This document shows, piece after piece, positions 24,598-32,993 of a DNA stretch of 64,000 nucleotides. The notes beneath the pieces are model-generated. The model was not told the origin of the DNA. It searched no databases and was given only the letters and a program-made list of their open reading frames with translations. The stretch comes from Catellatospora sp. TT07R-123 (lineage in GTDB: Bacteria > Actinomycetota > Actinomycetes > Mycobacteriales > Micromonosporaceae): contig NZ_BNEM01000001.1 in NCBI RefSeq assembly GCF_018327705.1, positions 2,046,001 to 2,110,000 on the forward strand, read 5' to 3'. Made by a program: the position numbers and the translations under genes. Position 1 is the first letter of the stretch; each line of letters starts with the position of its first letter.

Positions 24598-25284
24598 TCA
24601 GCCCAGCTCGGCGAGCTTCTGCTCGAGCTCGGCCAGCTCGGCGCGCAGCTTCTCGGCGTGCGCCTGCGCCTCGGCCCGCTCACTGGCCAGGATCTGCTCC
24701 ACGGCCTCCTGCACCCCGGGCACGTCCAGCAGCGACACCATCTTCAGCGCCTCCTGCGCCTTGATGATGTACGGCTTGGCCAGCGGCTTGGTGCCCTGCA
24801 CCGCCCCGACCGTCCACTCCCCCTCGGTGTAGGCGAGGGTGACGGTGAGCCCGGCCGGCGGCTTGACCTTCGGAGCCTTGCCGGCCGCGGCACGGCGCGG
24901 GGCGGGGGCGGCTGCGGTGGCCTCTGCTTCGGACACCTCGGGACTCTGGGACACGGGACGCTCCTGACGTACGGGCTTCTGACGGATGACCATGAACTCC
25001 GGCTCGGGCGCGGCAGGCTCCTCGACCACCGGCTCGGGTGCGGGCTTCTTCCCGGTCGCGCCCTTGGGCGGGATGGTCAGATCGCTCGGGGCGAAGGGCA
25101 GCACGTCGCTGCCGAACTTCACCATGATCCACTCATCGTGGACAGCCGGGTCATCCAGCTGCACCACCTGCCCGAGCTGACCCGCGATCTGACCCGCGGC
25201 CTCGGTGAACATGACCCGGGGACGCTTGCCGGCGGCCAGTGTCTCCTCGATCTGAGTCAATTCCTGAGTCGACAATCCCGCCAT
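24598..25284 (-). CDS. Conserved actinobacterial protein, possibly DUF6319
   Basis: A 228-residue protein with three parts: an N-terminal domain (GLSTQELTQIEETLAAGKRP, VMFTEAAGQIAGQLGQVVQL, WIMVKFGSDVLPFAPSDL) that resembles what I recall of DUF6319 proteins; a Pro/Glu/Ala-rich disordered middle with basic AGKAPKVKPP; and a C-terminal part ending in a coiled coil (about 195-228, heptads of Ala/Glu/Leu). No catalytic motif is visible. Start MAGLSTQ was preferred over an in-frame Met five codons earlier because the alignment-like core begins there. A role in protein or nucleic-acid assembly is possible but unproven. Confidence 0.8.
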   Translation of the reverse strand: MAGLSTQELTQIEETLAAGKRPRVMFTEAAGQIAGQLGQVVQLDDPAVHDEWIMVKFGSDVLPFAPSDLTIPPKGATGKKPAPEPVVEEPAAPEPEFMVIRQKPVRQERPVSQSPEVSEAEATAAAPAPRRAAAGKAPKVKPPAGLTVTLAYTEGEWTVGAVQGTKPLAKPYIIKAQEALKMVSLLDVPGVQEAVEQILASERAEAQAHAEKLRAELAELEQKLAELG

Positions 25285-25413
25285 AGCCGCGCTCCACACC
25301 TCTGCCTACGCCTCACCGAACACATGTTTGATACGCACGTTCTACCAGAGCCGACCGACAACGTGCGCACCGACACCCTGCCGCCAGGCGCACCTGGCTG
25401 CTGTAATGGCGCC

Positions 25414-26142
25414 ATGGCGATCACTCTTGTCACCGGAGGCGGACGCGGCATCGGCGCCGCGACCTGCCTGCGCCTCGCCGCCGCCGGTCACGACGTGGCG
25501 GTGGGCTACCAGCACGACGAGCAGGCCGCCGCCCGGGTGGCCGCCGCCGTCGCGGCGACCGGGCGGCGCGCGCTCGCGGTGCGCGCCGACATCGCCGATG
25601 GTACGCAGGTGCGGGAGATGTTCGACCGGGTGGAGGCCGAACTCGGCACACCCACCGGTCTGGTGAACAACGCCGGCGTCGCCAGCACCATCGGCCCGTT
25701 CACCGAACTGTCCGAAGCGGACCTGCGGCGAGTGGTCGACGTCAACGTGATCGGCTACATCCTGTGCGCGCAGCAGGCGGCCCGCCGGATGCGCCCCGGC
25801 GGCGCGATCGTCAACGTCTCCAGCGTCGCCGCGACCCTCGGCAGCCCCGGCGAGTACGTCCACTACGCCGCCGCCAAGGCCGCCGTCGAGACCCTGACCG
25901 TCGGCCTGTCCAAGGAACTGGGCCCGGCCGGGATCAGGGTGAACACGGTATCGCCGGGCGTGATCGACACGGAGTTCCACGCGGGCAGTGGCGAAGCTCG
26001 CCGCGCCGACCGGGTCGGCCCCGCCGCCCCACTGGGCCGCGCCGGCCGGCCCGACGAGGTCGCGGCGGCGATCGCCTGGCTCCTGACCGACGAGGCGTCC
26101 TACGTCACCGGCGCCACCCTCAAGGTCTCCGGCGGCCGCTGA
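25414..26142 (+). CDS. SDR-family oxidoreductase (classical)
   Basis: A 242-residue Rossmann-fold enzyme. Cofactor motif TGGGRGIG near residue 7, NNAG (residue 89), catalytic Ser in NVSSVAATLG, and YVHYAAAKAAV with the Tyr-x3-Lys pair; PGVID and YVTGATLKVSGG are the usual C-terminal features. It would reduce a carbonyl or oxidise an alcohol with NAD(P)H; closest in style to FabG-like glucose/3-oxoacyl reductases. TGTAAT lies 6 nt before the ATG with no ribosome binding site, so the message may be leaderless. Convergent with the histidine kinase gene. Confidence 0.92.
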   Translation: MAITLVTGGGRGIGAATCLRLAAAGHDVAVGYQHDEQAAARVAAAVAATGRRALAVRADIADGTQVREMFDRVEAELGTPTGLVNNAGVASTIGPFTELSEADLRRVVDVNVIGYILCAQQAARRMRPGGAIVNVSSVAATLGSPGEYVHYAAAKAAVETLTVGLSKELGPAGIRVNTVSPGVIDTEFHAGSGEARRADRVGPAAPLGRAGRPDEVAAAIAWLLTDEASYVTGATLKVSGGR

Positions 26143-26170
26143 CCCACCCCGCGTCGCCGGGTGGGGTCAG
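26140..26170. terminator. Shared terminator between SDR and histidine kinase genes
   Basis: CTGACCCACCC and GGGTGGGGTCAG form an imperfect stem (one bulged base) over a short loop. The stop codons of both convergent genes lie in its arms. Confidence 0.5.
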
Positions 26171-27282
26171 CGAGGGAGGATCACGCGGATGGAGAGGCCG
26201 CCGCCGGGGCGGGGGGTGGCGACGGCGTCGCCGCGGTGGGCCTGGGCGACCGCGCGGACGATGGACAGGCCGAGGCCGCTGCCGCGGGCCGAGCCGGTGC
26301 GGTCGGTGAGGCGGCGGAACGGCTCGAACAGGGCCGGGATCTCGTACGACGAGATCACCGCGCCCGTGTTGGCCACCACGATCTCGGCGTGGTGCGGCTT
26401 GGCCTGGGTGTGCACCCACACCGCCCCGTCGGCCACGTTGTAGCGCACCGCGTTGTCGACCAGGTTGCGGATCAGCTGCTCAAGGAGGATCGGGTCGCCG
26501 ACCACGGGTGCGGCCGACAGCTGCGAGCTGACCTGGAGCCGCAGCTCGGCCGCGCGGGCGGCGGTGGCCTCGACCGCGACGGCGGCCAGCTCCGCCAGGT
26601 CGACGCCGCGCCGCTCGGTGACGGCGTCCTCGGCGCGGGCCAGGGTCAGCAGCGAGTCGATCAGGCGCTCGTGGCGCAGGTTGACCGCGAGCAGGTTCTC
26701 GCCGAGCTGCTGCACCTGCGGCGGGCTCTCCGGCCGCGCCATGGCGACCTCGACCAGGGTGCGGTTGAGCGCGAGCGGGGTCTTGAGCTCGTGCGCGGCG
26801 TTGGCGATGAACCGGCCCTGCCCGGCGAATGCCTCGTCCAGGCGGTCCAGCATGCTGTCGAACGAGTCGGCCAGGCTCTTGACCTCGCTGGGCGGGGCGT
26901 CGAGGTCGATGCGCCGGTGCAGGGTGCGCCCGGCGATCCGGTGCGCGGTCGCGGTGATCATGTTGAGCGGTTTGAGCAGCGACCCGGCGATGAACCAGCC
27001 CGCGGCGGTGGTGAGCACCCACACCGCCAGCACCGTCAGCCCGCCCTTGACCATCAGGTTGCGCTGCATCGAGTCCATGATCGCCTGCTTGGAGGCGAGC
27101 AGCGAGGCCTGGTCCTCGTACGGAGAGCCCGCGTACTTGCCGGAGAAGGCGATGCTGAGGCTGTAGTCCATGCTGTTGCGGACCAGGATCAGCGCGCCGG
27201 CCAGCACGGCGCTGCCCGCGAGCAGGAACATCAGCCCGAAGACGAGGGTCAGCCGGACCCGCAGGCTGCCGCGGCCGGTCAC
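26167..27282 (-). CDS. Sensor histidine kinase
   Basis: A 371-residue membrane kinase with two membrane segments (about 10-30 and 85-110) enclosing a short extracytoplasmic sensor loop of about 50 residues, a HAMP segment (SLLKPLNMITATAHRIAG), dimerisation/H box AAHELKTPLALN with the phosphorylated His, N box NLVDNAVRYN, and G box GSGLGLSIV. GTG start overlaps the regulator stop by 4 nt (GTGA). The ligand is not evident. The small sensor loop is of the type that senses membrane or cell-wall state, which would fit the neighbouring alr-ddl genes, but that is inference. Confidence 0.93.
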   Translation of the reverse strand: MTGRGSLRVRLTLVFGLMFLLAGSAVLAGALILVRNSMDYSLSIAFSGKYAGSPYEDQASLLASKQAIMDSMQRNLMVKGGLTVLAVWVLTTAAGWFIAGSLLKPLNMITATAHRIAGRTLHRRIDLDAPPSEVKSLADSFDSMLDRLDEAFAGQGRFIANAAHELKTPLALNRTLVEVAMARPESPPQVQQLGENLLAVNLRHERLIDSLLTLARAEDAVTERRGVDLAELAAVAVEATAARAAELRLQVSSQLSAAPVVGDPILLEQLIRNLVDNAVRYNVADGAVWVHTQAKPHHAEIVVANTGAVISSYEIPALFEPFRRLTDRTGSARGSGLGLSIVRAVAQAHRGDAVATPRPGGGLSIRVILPR

Positions 27283-27953
27283 TTGATCCGGTATCCGACG
27301 GCGGTGACCGTCTCGATCAGCTGCGGGTCGCCCAGCTTGCGGCGCAGCCCGCTGATGGTGACCCGGACGATGGTGGTGAACGGGTCCATGTTCTCGTCCC
27401 AGACCTTCTCCAGCAGGGTCTCGGCGGAGACGATCGCGCCCTCGGCGCGCAGCAGCTCCTCCAGCACCGCGAACTCCTTGCGGGACAGGTTGACGTAGCG
27501 GCCGTCGCGGTAGGTCTCGCGGTGGTGCGGGTCCAGGCGCAGCCCGGCGCGCTCCAGCACCGGCGGCACGGCCGGGCGGGCCCGGCGGCCCAGTGCCCGC
27601 ACGCGCGCGATCAGCTCGGCGAAGGCGAACGGCTTGGGCAGGTAGTCGTCGGCGCCCAGGGACAGCCCGGCGACCCGGTCGGCGACGGTCACCGAGACGG
27701 TGAGCATCAGCACCCGTACCCCCGAGCCGGAGGCCACGACCTGGCGGCAGACCTCGTCGCCGTGCACCCGGGGGAGGTCCCGGTCCAGCACCATCACGTC
27801 GTAGTCGTTGACGGCCAGCTTCTCCAGCGCCGCCGCCCCGTCGTGGGCGACGTCGACGGCGAACGCCTCCTGCCGCAGCCCCTCGGCCACGGCCTCGGCC
27901 ATCAGCTCCTCGTCCTCCACCACCAGCACCCGCACGCGAGCAAGTATGCCCAT
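27279..27953 (-). CDS. OmpR/PhoB-family response regulator
   Basis: A 224-residue regulator. The receiver domain shows VLVVEDEEL (acidic pair), VMVLDRDLPR (phospho-acceptor Asp), LMLTVS (switch Thr) and LPKPFAF (Lys). The winged-helix effector ends with WDENMDPFTTIVRVTISGLRRKLGD and the wing TAVGYRIK. It is the first gene of a two-gene operon with the sensor kinase. Start MGILARVRVL; GTG six codons later is an alternative. It is divergent from alr (70 bp apart), so the alr-ddl-HAD operon is a candidate target. Confidence 0.94.
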   Translation of the reverse strand: MGILARVRVLVVEDEELMAEAVAEGLRQEAFAVDVAHDGAAALEKLAVNDYDVMVLDRDLPRVHGDEVCRQVVASGSGVRVLMLTVSVTVADRVAGLSLGADDYLPKPFAFAELIARVRALGRRARPAVPPVLERAGLRLDPHHRETYRDGRYVNLSRKEFAVLEELLRAEGAIVSAETLLEKVWDENMDPFTTIVRVTISGLRRKLGDPQLIETVTAVGYRIK

Positions 27954-28022
27954 GCGGTGTTAGCAGGGCGTTAGTGAATTCGCTCTCGGTCGTCTCACAG
28001 CCGGTGCGGTGGACTTCCGGCC

Positions 28023-29189
28023 GTGACACACGATCTGGCTCAGGCGGAGGTGGACCTCGCCGCGGTGGCGCACAACGTCGGCGTGATCGCGGCGCACACC
28101 TCGGCCGCGGTGATGGCCGTGGTGAAGGCCGACGCGTTCGGCCACGGGATGCTGCCGGTGGCTCGGGCGGCGCTGGCCGCAGGGGCGACCTGGCTGGGCG
28201 TGGCGACCGCGGCCGAGGCGCTGGCGCTGCGCGCGGCGGGGGTACGGGCACCCGTGCTGACCTGGCTGCACTCGCCACGTACGGACTTCGCCGAGCTGAT
28301 CGCGCAGGACGTGGACGTGTCCGTGCCGTCACTGCCGCACCTCGACGCGGTCGCGGCCGCCGCGCACCACCTCGGGCGGCCGGCCCAGGTGCACCTGAAG
28401 ATCGACACGGGGATGGCCCGCAACGGCGCCGCGCCCGCGGAGTGGCCGCAGCTGGTCACCCGCGCGGCGGCGCTGGAACGGGCCGGTCTGATCCGGGTGC
28501 ACGGCGTCTGGTCCCACCTGTACGAGGCCGACCGCCCCGGCAGCCCCGGCACCACCGCCCAGCAGGACGCGTTCGCGTCGGCGCTGATCCGGGCGATGTC
28601 CGCCGGGCTGCGGCCGCCACTGCGCCACCTGGCCAACTCCGCGGCCGTGTTCAGCTCCCCCAGCACCCACTACGACCTGGTCCGCACCGGCCTGGCCCTG
28701 TACGGCGTCGAGCCGGTGCCCGGCCGCGAGCACGATCTGCGCCCCGCGCTGACCCTGCGCACCGAGGTCGCGACGGTGCGCCGGGTGGCGGCCGGGACCG
28801 GGGTGTCGTACCACCACGCGCACAAGACCGCGCGGGCGACCACGCTGGTGCTGCTGCCGCTGGGGTTCGGCGACGGGCTGCCCCGGGTGACCGCGGGCCG
28901 GGCCGAGGTGCTGATAAGCGGGCGCCGCTGCCGCATCGTCGGGCGCATCTGCATGGACCAGTGCGTCGTCGACGCCGGGGACCTGCCCGTGGCGCCGGGC
29001 GACCCGGTGACCGTGTTCGGCCCCGGTGAGCTGGGCGAACCCACCGTCATCGAGTGGGCCGGATGGGCGGGCACCAACCCGCACGAGATCCTCACCGGCC
29101 TGGGCGCCCGCATCGCCCGCCGGCACCGCGGCCACGAGCACGGCGAGCACAGCCACGAGCGTTCGGCACAACTCACGGGGAGGCCCTGA
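28023..29189 (+). CDS. alr: Alanine racemase
   Basis: A 388-residue PLP enzyme making D-alanine for peptidoglycan. The PLP Lys is in VMAVVKADAFGHG, the catalytic Tyr in GTGVSYHHAHKT, and the signature VGRICMDQCVVD lies in the C-terminal beta domain. The usual carbamylated-Lys region KIDTGMARNGA is intact. A His-rich tail (RRHRGHEHGEHSHER) is an unusual addition and could bind metal. GTG start without a Shine-Dalgarno sequence. First gene of an operon with ddl (2-nt gap) and a HAD hydrolase (4-nt overlap). An alanine racemase rather than serine racemase is likely because no membrane domain is attached. Confidence 0.95.
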   Translation: MTHDLAQAEVDLAAVAHNVGVIAAHTSAAVMAVVKADAFGHGMLPVARAALAAGATWLGVATAAEALALRAAGVRAPVLTWLHSPRTDFAELIAQDVDVSVPSLPHLDAVAAAAHHLGRPAQVHLKIDTGMARNGAAPAEWPQLVTRAAALERAGLIRVHGVWSHLYEADRPGSPGTTAQQDAFASALIRAMSAGLRPPLRHLANSAAVFSSPSTHYDLVRTGLALYGVEPVPGREHDLRPALTLRTEVATVRRVAAGTGVSYHHAHKTARATTLVLLPLGFGDGLPRVTAGRAEVLISGRRCRIVGRICMDQCVVDAGDLPVAPGDPVTVFGPGELGEPTVIEWAGWAGTNPHEILTGLGARIARRHRGHEHGEHSHERSAQLTGRP

Positions 29190-29191
29190 CC

Positions 29192-30214
29192 ATGAGCACC
29201 ATCCGGCTGGCCGTCATCTACGGCGGCCGCAGCGGCGAGCACGAGGTCTCGTGCAGGTCGGCCGCCGCGATCCTGGCCCACCTGGACCGCGCCACGTACG
29301 ACGTGGTCGAGCTGCGCATCGACCGGGACGGCTGGTGGCACGTCGACGGGGTCCGGGGCGGGCTCGGCGACGCCATGCGGGCGCTGCGCGGCGTGGACGT
29401 GGCGTTCCCGGCGCTGCACGGGCCGTACGGCGAGGACGGCACGATCCAGTCGCTGCTGGAACTGGTCGGGGTGCCGTACGTCGGCAACGGGGTGTTCGCC
29501 AGCGCCGCCGGGATGGACAAGGAGTTCACCAAGAAGCTGCTGGCCGCCGACGGGCTGCGGGTCGCCGACGGGCTGGTGCTGCGGCCCGGCGTCGACGACG
29601 TCGCCCCCATCGACCGGGTGGCGCTGGGCCTGCCCGTGTTCGTCAAGCCCGCCCGCGCCGGGTCGAGCATCGGGGTGTCCCGGGTCGACGACTGGGACCA
29701 GCTGCCCGCGGCGCTGGCCGCCGCGCGTGCCAGCGACGGCAAGGTGCTGGTGGAGCGGGCCTGCCCGGGGCGGGAGATCGACGTCGCGGTGCTCCAGCAC
29801 CCGGACGGCACGGTGCAGGCCGGGCCGCCGCTGGAGATCCGGATCGCCGACGGGCACGGCTTCTTCGACTACGACGCCAAGTACACCGCCGGGCAGGTCG
29901 TGTTCGACATCCCGGCCCGGATCGACCCGGCGACGACCGCGCTGCTCCAGCGGCGGGCGCTGGAGGTGTTCGCGGCGCTGGACTGCCGGGGGCTGCTGCG
30001 GGTCGACTTCTTCGTGCCCGACCCGGCCACCGACCCGCTGGGCGGGGAGCCGATCGTCAACGAGGTCAACACGTTCCCCGGGTTCACCGCCGCGTCGCAG
30101 TATCCGCGCATGTGGCAGGCGGCCGGGCTGCCGCTGGCCGAACTGCTGGACGTGATGATCGCCACCGCCCGTACGGCGCCCGCGCTGGCCGCGCCGACTA
30201 TCCTGTACCGATGA
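29192..30214 (+). CDS. ddl: D-alanine--D-alanine ligase
   Basis: A 340-residue ATP-grasp ligase joining two D-alanines for peptidoglycan precursors. Motifs: IYGGRSGEHEVSCRSA at the N-terminus, ALHGPYGEDGTIQSLLEL, PVFVKPARAGSSIGVSRV (ATP loop), the omega loop DYDAKYTAGQVVFDIPARID with the Tyr-x3-Lys-Tyr-like pattern of D-Ala-adding enzymes, and NEVNTFPGFTAASQYPRMW. The omega loop lacks the His of D-Ala-D-Lac ligases of the VanA type. Preceded by AGGCCC rather than a strong ribosome binding site; only 2 nt separate it from alr, so reinitiation is likely. Confidence 0.95.
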   Translation: MSTIRLAVIYGGRSGEHEVSCRSAAAILAHLDRATYDVVELRIDRDGWWHVDGVRGGLGDAMRALRGVDVAFPALHGPYGEDGTIQSLLELVGVPYVGNGVFASAAGMDKEFTKKLLAADGLRVADGLVLRPGVDDVAPIDRVALGLPVFVKPARAGSSIGVSRVDDWDQLPAALAAARASDGKVLVERACPGREIDVAVLQHPDGTVQAGPPLEIRIADGHGFFDYDAKYTAGQVVFDIPARIDPATTALLQRRALEVFAALDCRGLLRVDFFVPDPATDPLGGEPIVNEVNTFPGFTAASQYPRMWQAAGLPLAELLDVMIATARTAPALAAPTILYR

Positions 30215-30864
30215 TCAAGGCTGTCGTGTTCGACGTCGGCGAGACGCTCATCGACGAGACCCGCATCTGGAGCCGCTGGGCCGACCGCCTCGGCGTGCCC
30301 CGGTTCGCGATGCTCGGCCTGCTCGGCGGCATGGCGGCGCTGGACCGCCCGTACGGCGACGCGTTCGCGATGGTGCGCCCCGGGCTCGACGTCGAGGCCG
30401 AGATGGCCGCCTGGGCCGTCGAGGAGCCCGACAGCCTGCGCGAGAACTTCGACGAGCTCGACCTGTACCCCGATGTGAAGCCCGCCTTCGCCCGGCTGCG
30501 CGACCGCGGCCTGGCCGTGATCGTGGCGGGCAACCAGCCGCCGCAGGCCAAGGCGGCGCTGGAGCGGATGGACCTGCCCGCCGACGCGATCTACACCTCC
30601 GCCGAGTGGGGGCTGGAGAAGCCGGACCCGGCGTTCTTCGCCAGGGTCGCCGAGGTGGCGCAGTCGGCACCGGAGCAGATCTGCTACGTCGGCGACCGGG
30701 TCGACAACGACGTGCGACCGGCCAGCGCCGCCGGGATGAAGCCGGTGCTGATCCGGCGCGGCCCGTGGGGCTACCTCGGCTCGGCACACCCCGACACGCT
30801 GCGCCTGGCCGCGGTCGTCGACAGCCTCGCCGAGCTGCCGGACCTGCTGACTCCGGCGGGGTGA
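30211..30864 (+). CDS. HAD-superfamily hydrolase
   Basis: A 217-residue phosphatase-like protein. Motif I VVFDVGETLID has Asp nucleophile but Val at the usual second Asp position spacing is DVG rather than DxD, so the acid/base residue differs from classic phosphatases; motif II IVAGNQ, motif III Lys in WGLEKPDP, motif IV YVGDRVDNDV are present. The Asp-Val-Gly pattern is common in the subgroup related to haloacid dehalogenases and phosphoglycolate-like enzymes. ATGA overlap with ddl makes it part of the alr operon, but the metabolic link is unknown. Confidence 0.88.
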   Translation: MIKAVVFDVGETLIDETRIWSRWADRLGVPRFAMLGLLGGMAALDRPYGDAFAMVRPGLDVEAEMAAWAVEEPDSLRENFDELDLYPDVKPAFARLRDRGLAVIVAGNQPPQAKAALERMDLPADAIYTSAEWGLEKPDPAFFARVAEVAQSAPEQICYVGDRVDNDVRPASAAGMKPVLIRRGPWGYLGSAHPDTLRLAAVVDSLAELPDLLTPAG

Positions 30865-30947
30865 CCCCCGAAGGGGGCTATATCCGCGTTCCAGCCCGGC
30901 GGCCGGGGGGCGCCTCTAGCGTGAAAGTGATCGCCGGAGGAGGAACG

Positions 30948-31223
30948 ATGGCCAAGAACAACCAGTCCCAGCGGCACCCTCGGCCGTGGCCGCCGCACGA
31001 CGCGCAGACCGAGACGGCCGAGACGGGCGAGACGGAACAGCCGGGCGTCGACCACGACCACGGGCCGCAGGAGCAGCACGGCTGGGCGGGCGAGCAGGCT
31101 CGGCAGCAGTCGCGCGAGCGCGCCATGGCGGCCCGCACGAAGGCCAGCCGGACCCAGGTCTCCGCCGGCCAGTCCAACATCATGCGCCTCAAGAAGGGCA
31201 ACCAGCCCCGCGGCGGCCGGTAG
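30948..31223 (+). CDS. Small hydrophilic protein of unknown function
   Basis: A 91-residue, highly polar, probably disordered protein rich in Gln, Glu, His and Thr, with a basic C-terminus SNIMRLKKGNQPRGGR. No family is recognised. A strong GGAGGAGG ribosome binding site precedes ATG 30948, and TAGCGT about 30 nt upstream looks like a -10 box, so it is likely a separately expressed gene. A CCCCCGAAGGGGG hairpin just before the promoter may end the alr operon transcript. Confidence 0.7.
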   Translation: MAKNNQSQRHPRPWPPHDAQTETAETGETEQPGVDHDHGPQEQHGWAGEQARQQSRERAMAARTKASRTQVSAGQSNIMRLKKGNQPRGGR

Positions 31224-31258
31224 GGTCGCCAACCGCCCGCCCGGCCGCGCCGCTGCTG

Positions 31259-31361
31259 CTAGCGTGGTCTGGGTGGACGGGTGTAGTACCGAGCCGGGCC
31301 TGAGCCCGGCTTCCGCGTACCCCGCGCCCCGGTATCGGCGGCGCCCTCGGGGTGAGCCGCG
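31259..31361 (+). promoter_or_regulatory. Promoter and structured 5' leader of the CNNM transporter gene
   Basis: TAGCGT (31259-31264) is a plausible -10 box. The roughly 90-nt leader after it contains an 8-bp hairpin AGCCGGGC/GCCCGGCT (31292-31311) flanked by CGGGT and ACCCCG, which can pair around it, then a second GC stem before the start codon. It does not fit the Mn2+ or Mg2+ riboswitch consensus I know, but a metal-responsive leader would make sense for this transporter family. Confidence 0.35.
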
Positions 31362-32672
31362 ATGAGTTCCCACTGGCCGCAGATCGTGCTGGTCCTCGTA
31401 CTGATCGCGATGAACGCCCTGTTCTCCGGCAGCGAGATGGCACTGGTGTCGCTGCGCGAGGGGCAGCTGCGCCGCCTGGACCGCGAGAACGGCGCCGGAC
31501 CCGTCGCCGCCCGCCTGGCCCGCGACCCGAACCGGTTCCTGGCCACGATCCAGATCGGCATCACCCTGGCCGGCTTCCTGGCCTCGGCCACCGCCGCGGT
31601 CGCGCTGGCCGACGTGCTCACCCCGTCGCTGGCCTTCCTCGGCGACGCGGCCAGACCCGTCGCCGTCATCGTGGTGACCCTCGCGCTGACCTTCCTGACC
31701 CTGGTGCTGGGCGAGCTCGCGCCCAAGCGCATCGCGATGCAGCACGCCGAGGCGTGGGCACGGCTGGCGGCCCGGCCGCTGGACCTGCTGGCCCGGGTGT
31801 CGCGTCCGTTCGTGTGGGTGCTCAGCGCCGCGACCGACCTCTGCGTACGGATCATGGGCGGCGACCCGAAGGCCCATCGCGACGAGATCACCCCGGCCGA
31901 GGTGCGCGACCTGGTCAACAGCCATCGCGGCTTCACCGCCGAGCAGCGCCTGATCATCAGCGGCGCCGTCGAGATCACCGAGCGGATCCTGCGCGAGGTG
32001 CTGATCCCCCGCCGGGCCGTGTTCACCCTCGACGCCGCCTGCGCCGTCGAGACCGCGCGCAAGGAACTGGCCGACTCCGGCTACTCCCGCGCCCCGGTGG
32101 TGCACCGCGACCTGGACGAGACGGTCGGCGTGGTGCACCTGCGCGACCTCATCGGCCCCGACTGCGGGCCCGTCGCGGCGGTGGCCCGGCCCGCGCTGCT
32201 GCTGCCGGACTCGCTGCACGCCGCCGACGCGCTGCGGCGCTTCCGCACCGAACACCAGCAGTTCGCGCTGGTCGTCGACGAGCACGGGTCGGTCGGGGGC
32301 ATCGTGACCATGGAGGACCTGCTGGAGGAGGTCGTCGGCGAGCTGTACGACGAGACCGACCGCGACGTGCTCGCCGTGCAGCAGAGCGACGACGGCTCGC
32401 TGCAACTGCCCGGCACGTTCCCGGTGCACGACCTGCCCGACATCGGGGTGGACCTGCAGGAACGACCGGACGGGGACTACATCACGGTGGCGGGACTGGT
32501 GATCGCGGCCCTGGGGCACCTGCCGACCCGGCCCGGCGAGATCGTGCACCTGGACGGGTGGACCGCCGAGGTCACCGGCGTGGACCACCACGCGGTCACC
32601 GGCGTCCGGCTGCGCCCGTGCGGCGGCCCCAGCGGCGACGCCCTCTGCCCACCCCGCCCCCGCACAGGCTGA
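31362..32672 (+). CDS. CNNM/CorC-type hemolysin family membrane protein
   Basis: A 436-residue protein with an N-terminal DUF21 membrane domain (about 1-200; signature NALFSGSEMALVSLREGQLRRL, GITLAGFLASATAA, LGELAPKRIAMQ), two CBS domains (about 215-335; IPRRAVFTLDA, VVDEHGSVGGIVTMEDLLEE) and a C-terminal CorC_HlyC transporter-associated domain (GTFPVHDLPD onward). Homologues act in Mg2+ or Co2+ efflux and homeostasis. It is a single-gene unit with its own promoter and leader. No strong Shine-Dalgarno sequence is visible before the ATG. Confidence 0.93.
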   Translation: MSSHWPQIVLVLVLIAMNALFSGSEMALVSLREGQLRRLDRENGAGPVAARLARDPNRFLATIQIGITLAGFLASATAAVALADVLTPSLAFLGDAARPVAVIVVTLALTFLTLVLGELAPKRIAMQHAEAWARLAARPLDLLARVSRPFVWVLSAATDLCVRIMGGDPKAHRDEITPAEVRDLVNSHRGFTAEQRLIISGAVEITERILREVLIPRRAVFTLDAACAVETARKELADSGYSRAPVVHRDLDETVGVVHLRDLIGPDCGPVAAVARPALLLPDSLHAADALRRFRTEHQQFALVVDEHGSVGGIVTMEDLLEEVVGELYDETDRDVLAVQQSDDGSLQLPGTFPVHDLPDIGVDLQERPDGDYITVAGLVIAALGHLPTRPGEIVHLDGWTAEVTGVDHHAVTGVRLRPCGGPSGDALCPPRPRTG

Positions 32673-32836
32673 CACCCCGCACACCGCCCCGCGGCCGGCC
32701 CTCCGCGGCTGGGCGGGGCTGCGGCCGGGCGGGGCTGCGGCTGGGCGGGGCGGCGGGTGGGCCGGGCTGCGGCCGGGCCGGGCTGAGGGTGGGCCGGGCT
32801 GAGGGTGGGCCGGGCTGAGGGTGGGCCGGGCGGGAA
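32673..32836. repeat. GC-rich tandem repeat after the CNNM gene
   Basis: GGGCGGGGCTGCGG-like units pass into three near-perfect copies of a 17-bp unit GGGCCGGGCTGAGGGTG ending at about 32830. Purine-rich on the plus strand. No gene-like reading frame. It directly abuts family C copy 2. Confidence 0.65.
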
Positions 32837-32897
32837 GATCGCTGTTTTCGGTCGGTCCGCGGCCTAGAACCGCAGGTTGTGACCGGAAACGGCGATC
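32837..32897 (+). repeat. Family C palindromic element, copy 2
   Basis: The best-paired member: arms GATCGCTGTTTTCGGTC and GACCGGAAACGGCGATC pair at 15 positions plus two G-U type wobbles, around a 27-nt loop ending AGGTTGT. It lies between co-directional genes, 97 nt before the kinase-like gene. Confidence 0.75.
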
Positions 32898-32993
32898 AAA
32901 AGCAGGGAGCTCTCGGCGGCGGGCGCGGCAAACACGGACAAACCGGCATTACGGCAATACTGGCGGTGAGAAGGCCGTCGGGGGGAGGCACCC

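Noticed and set aside
26167..30214. A vancomycin-resistance cluster
   Set aside because: No vanH, vanX or VanA-type ligase; the ligase omega loop is of the D-Ala type and the racemase lacks a membrane domain.
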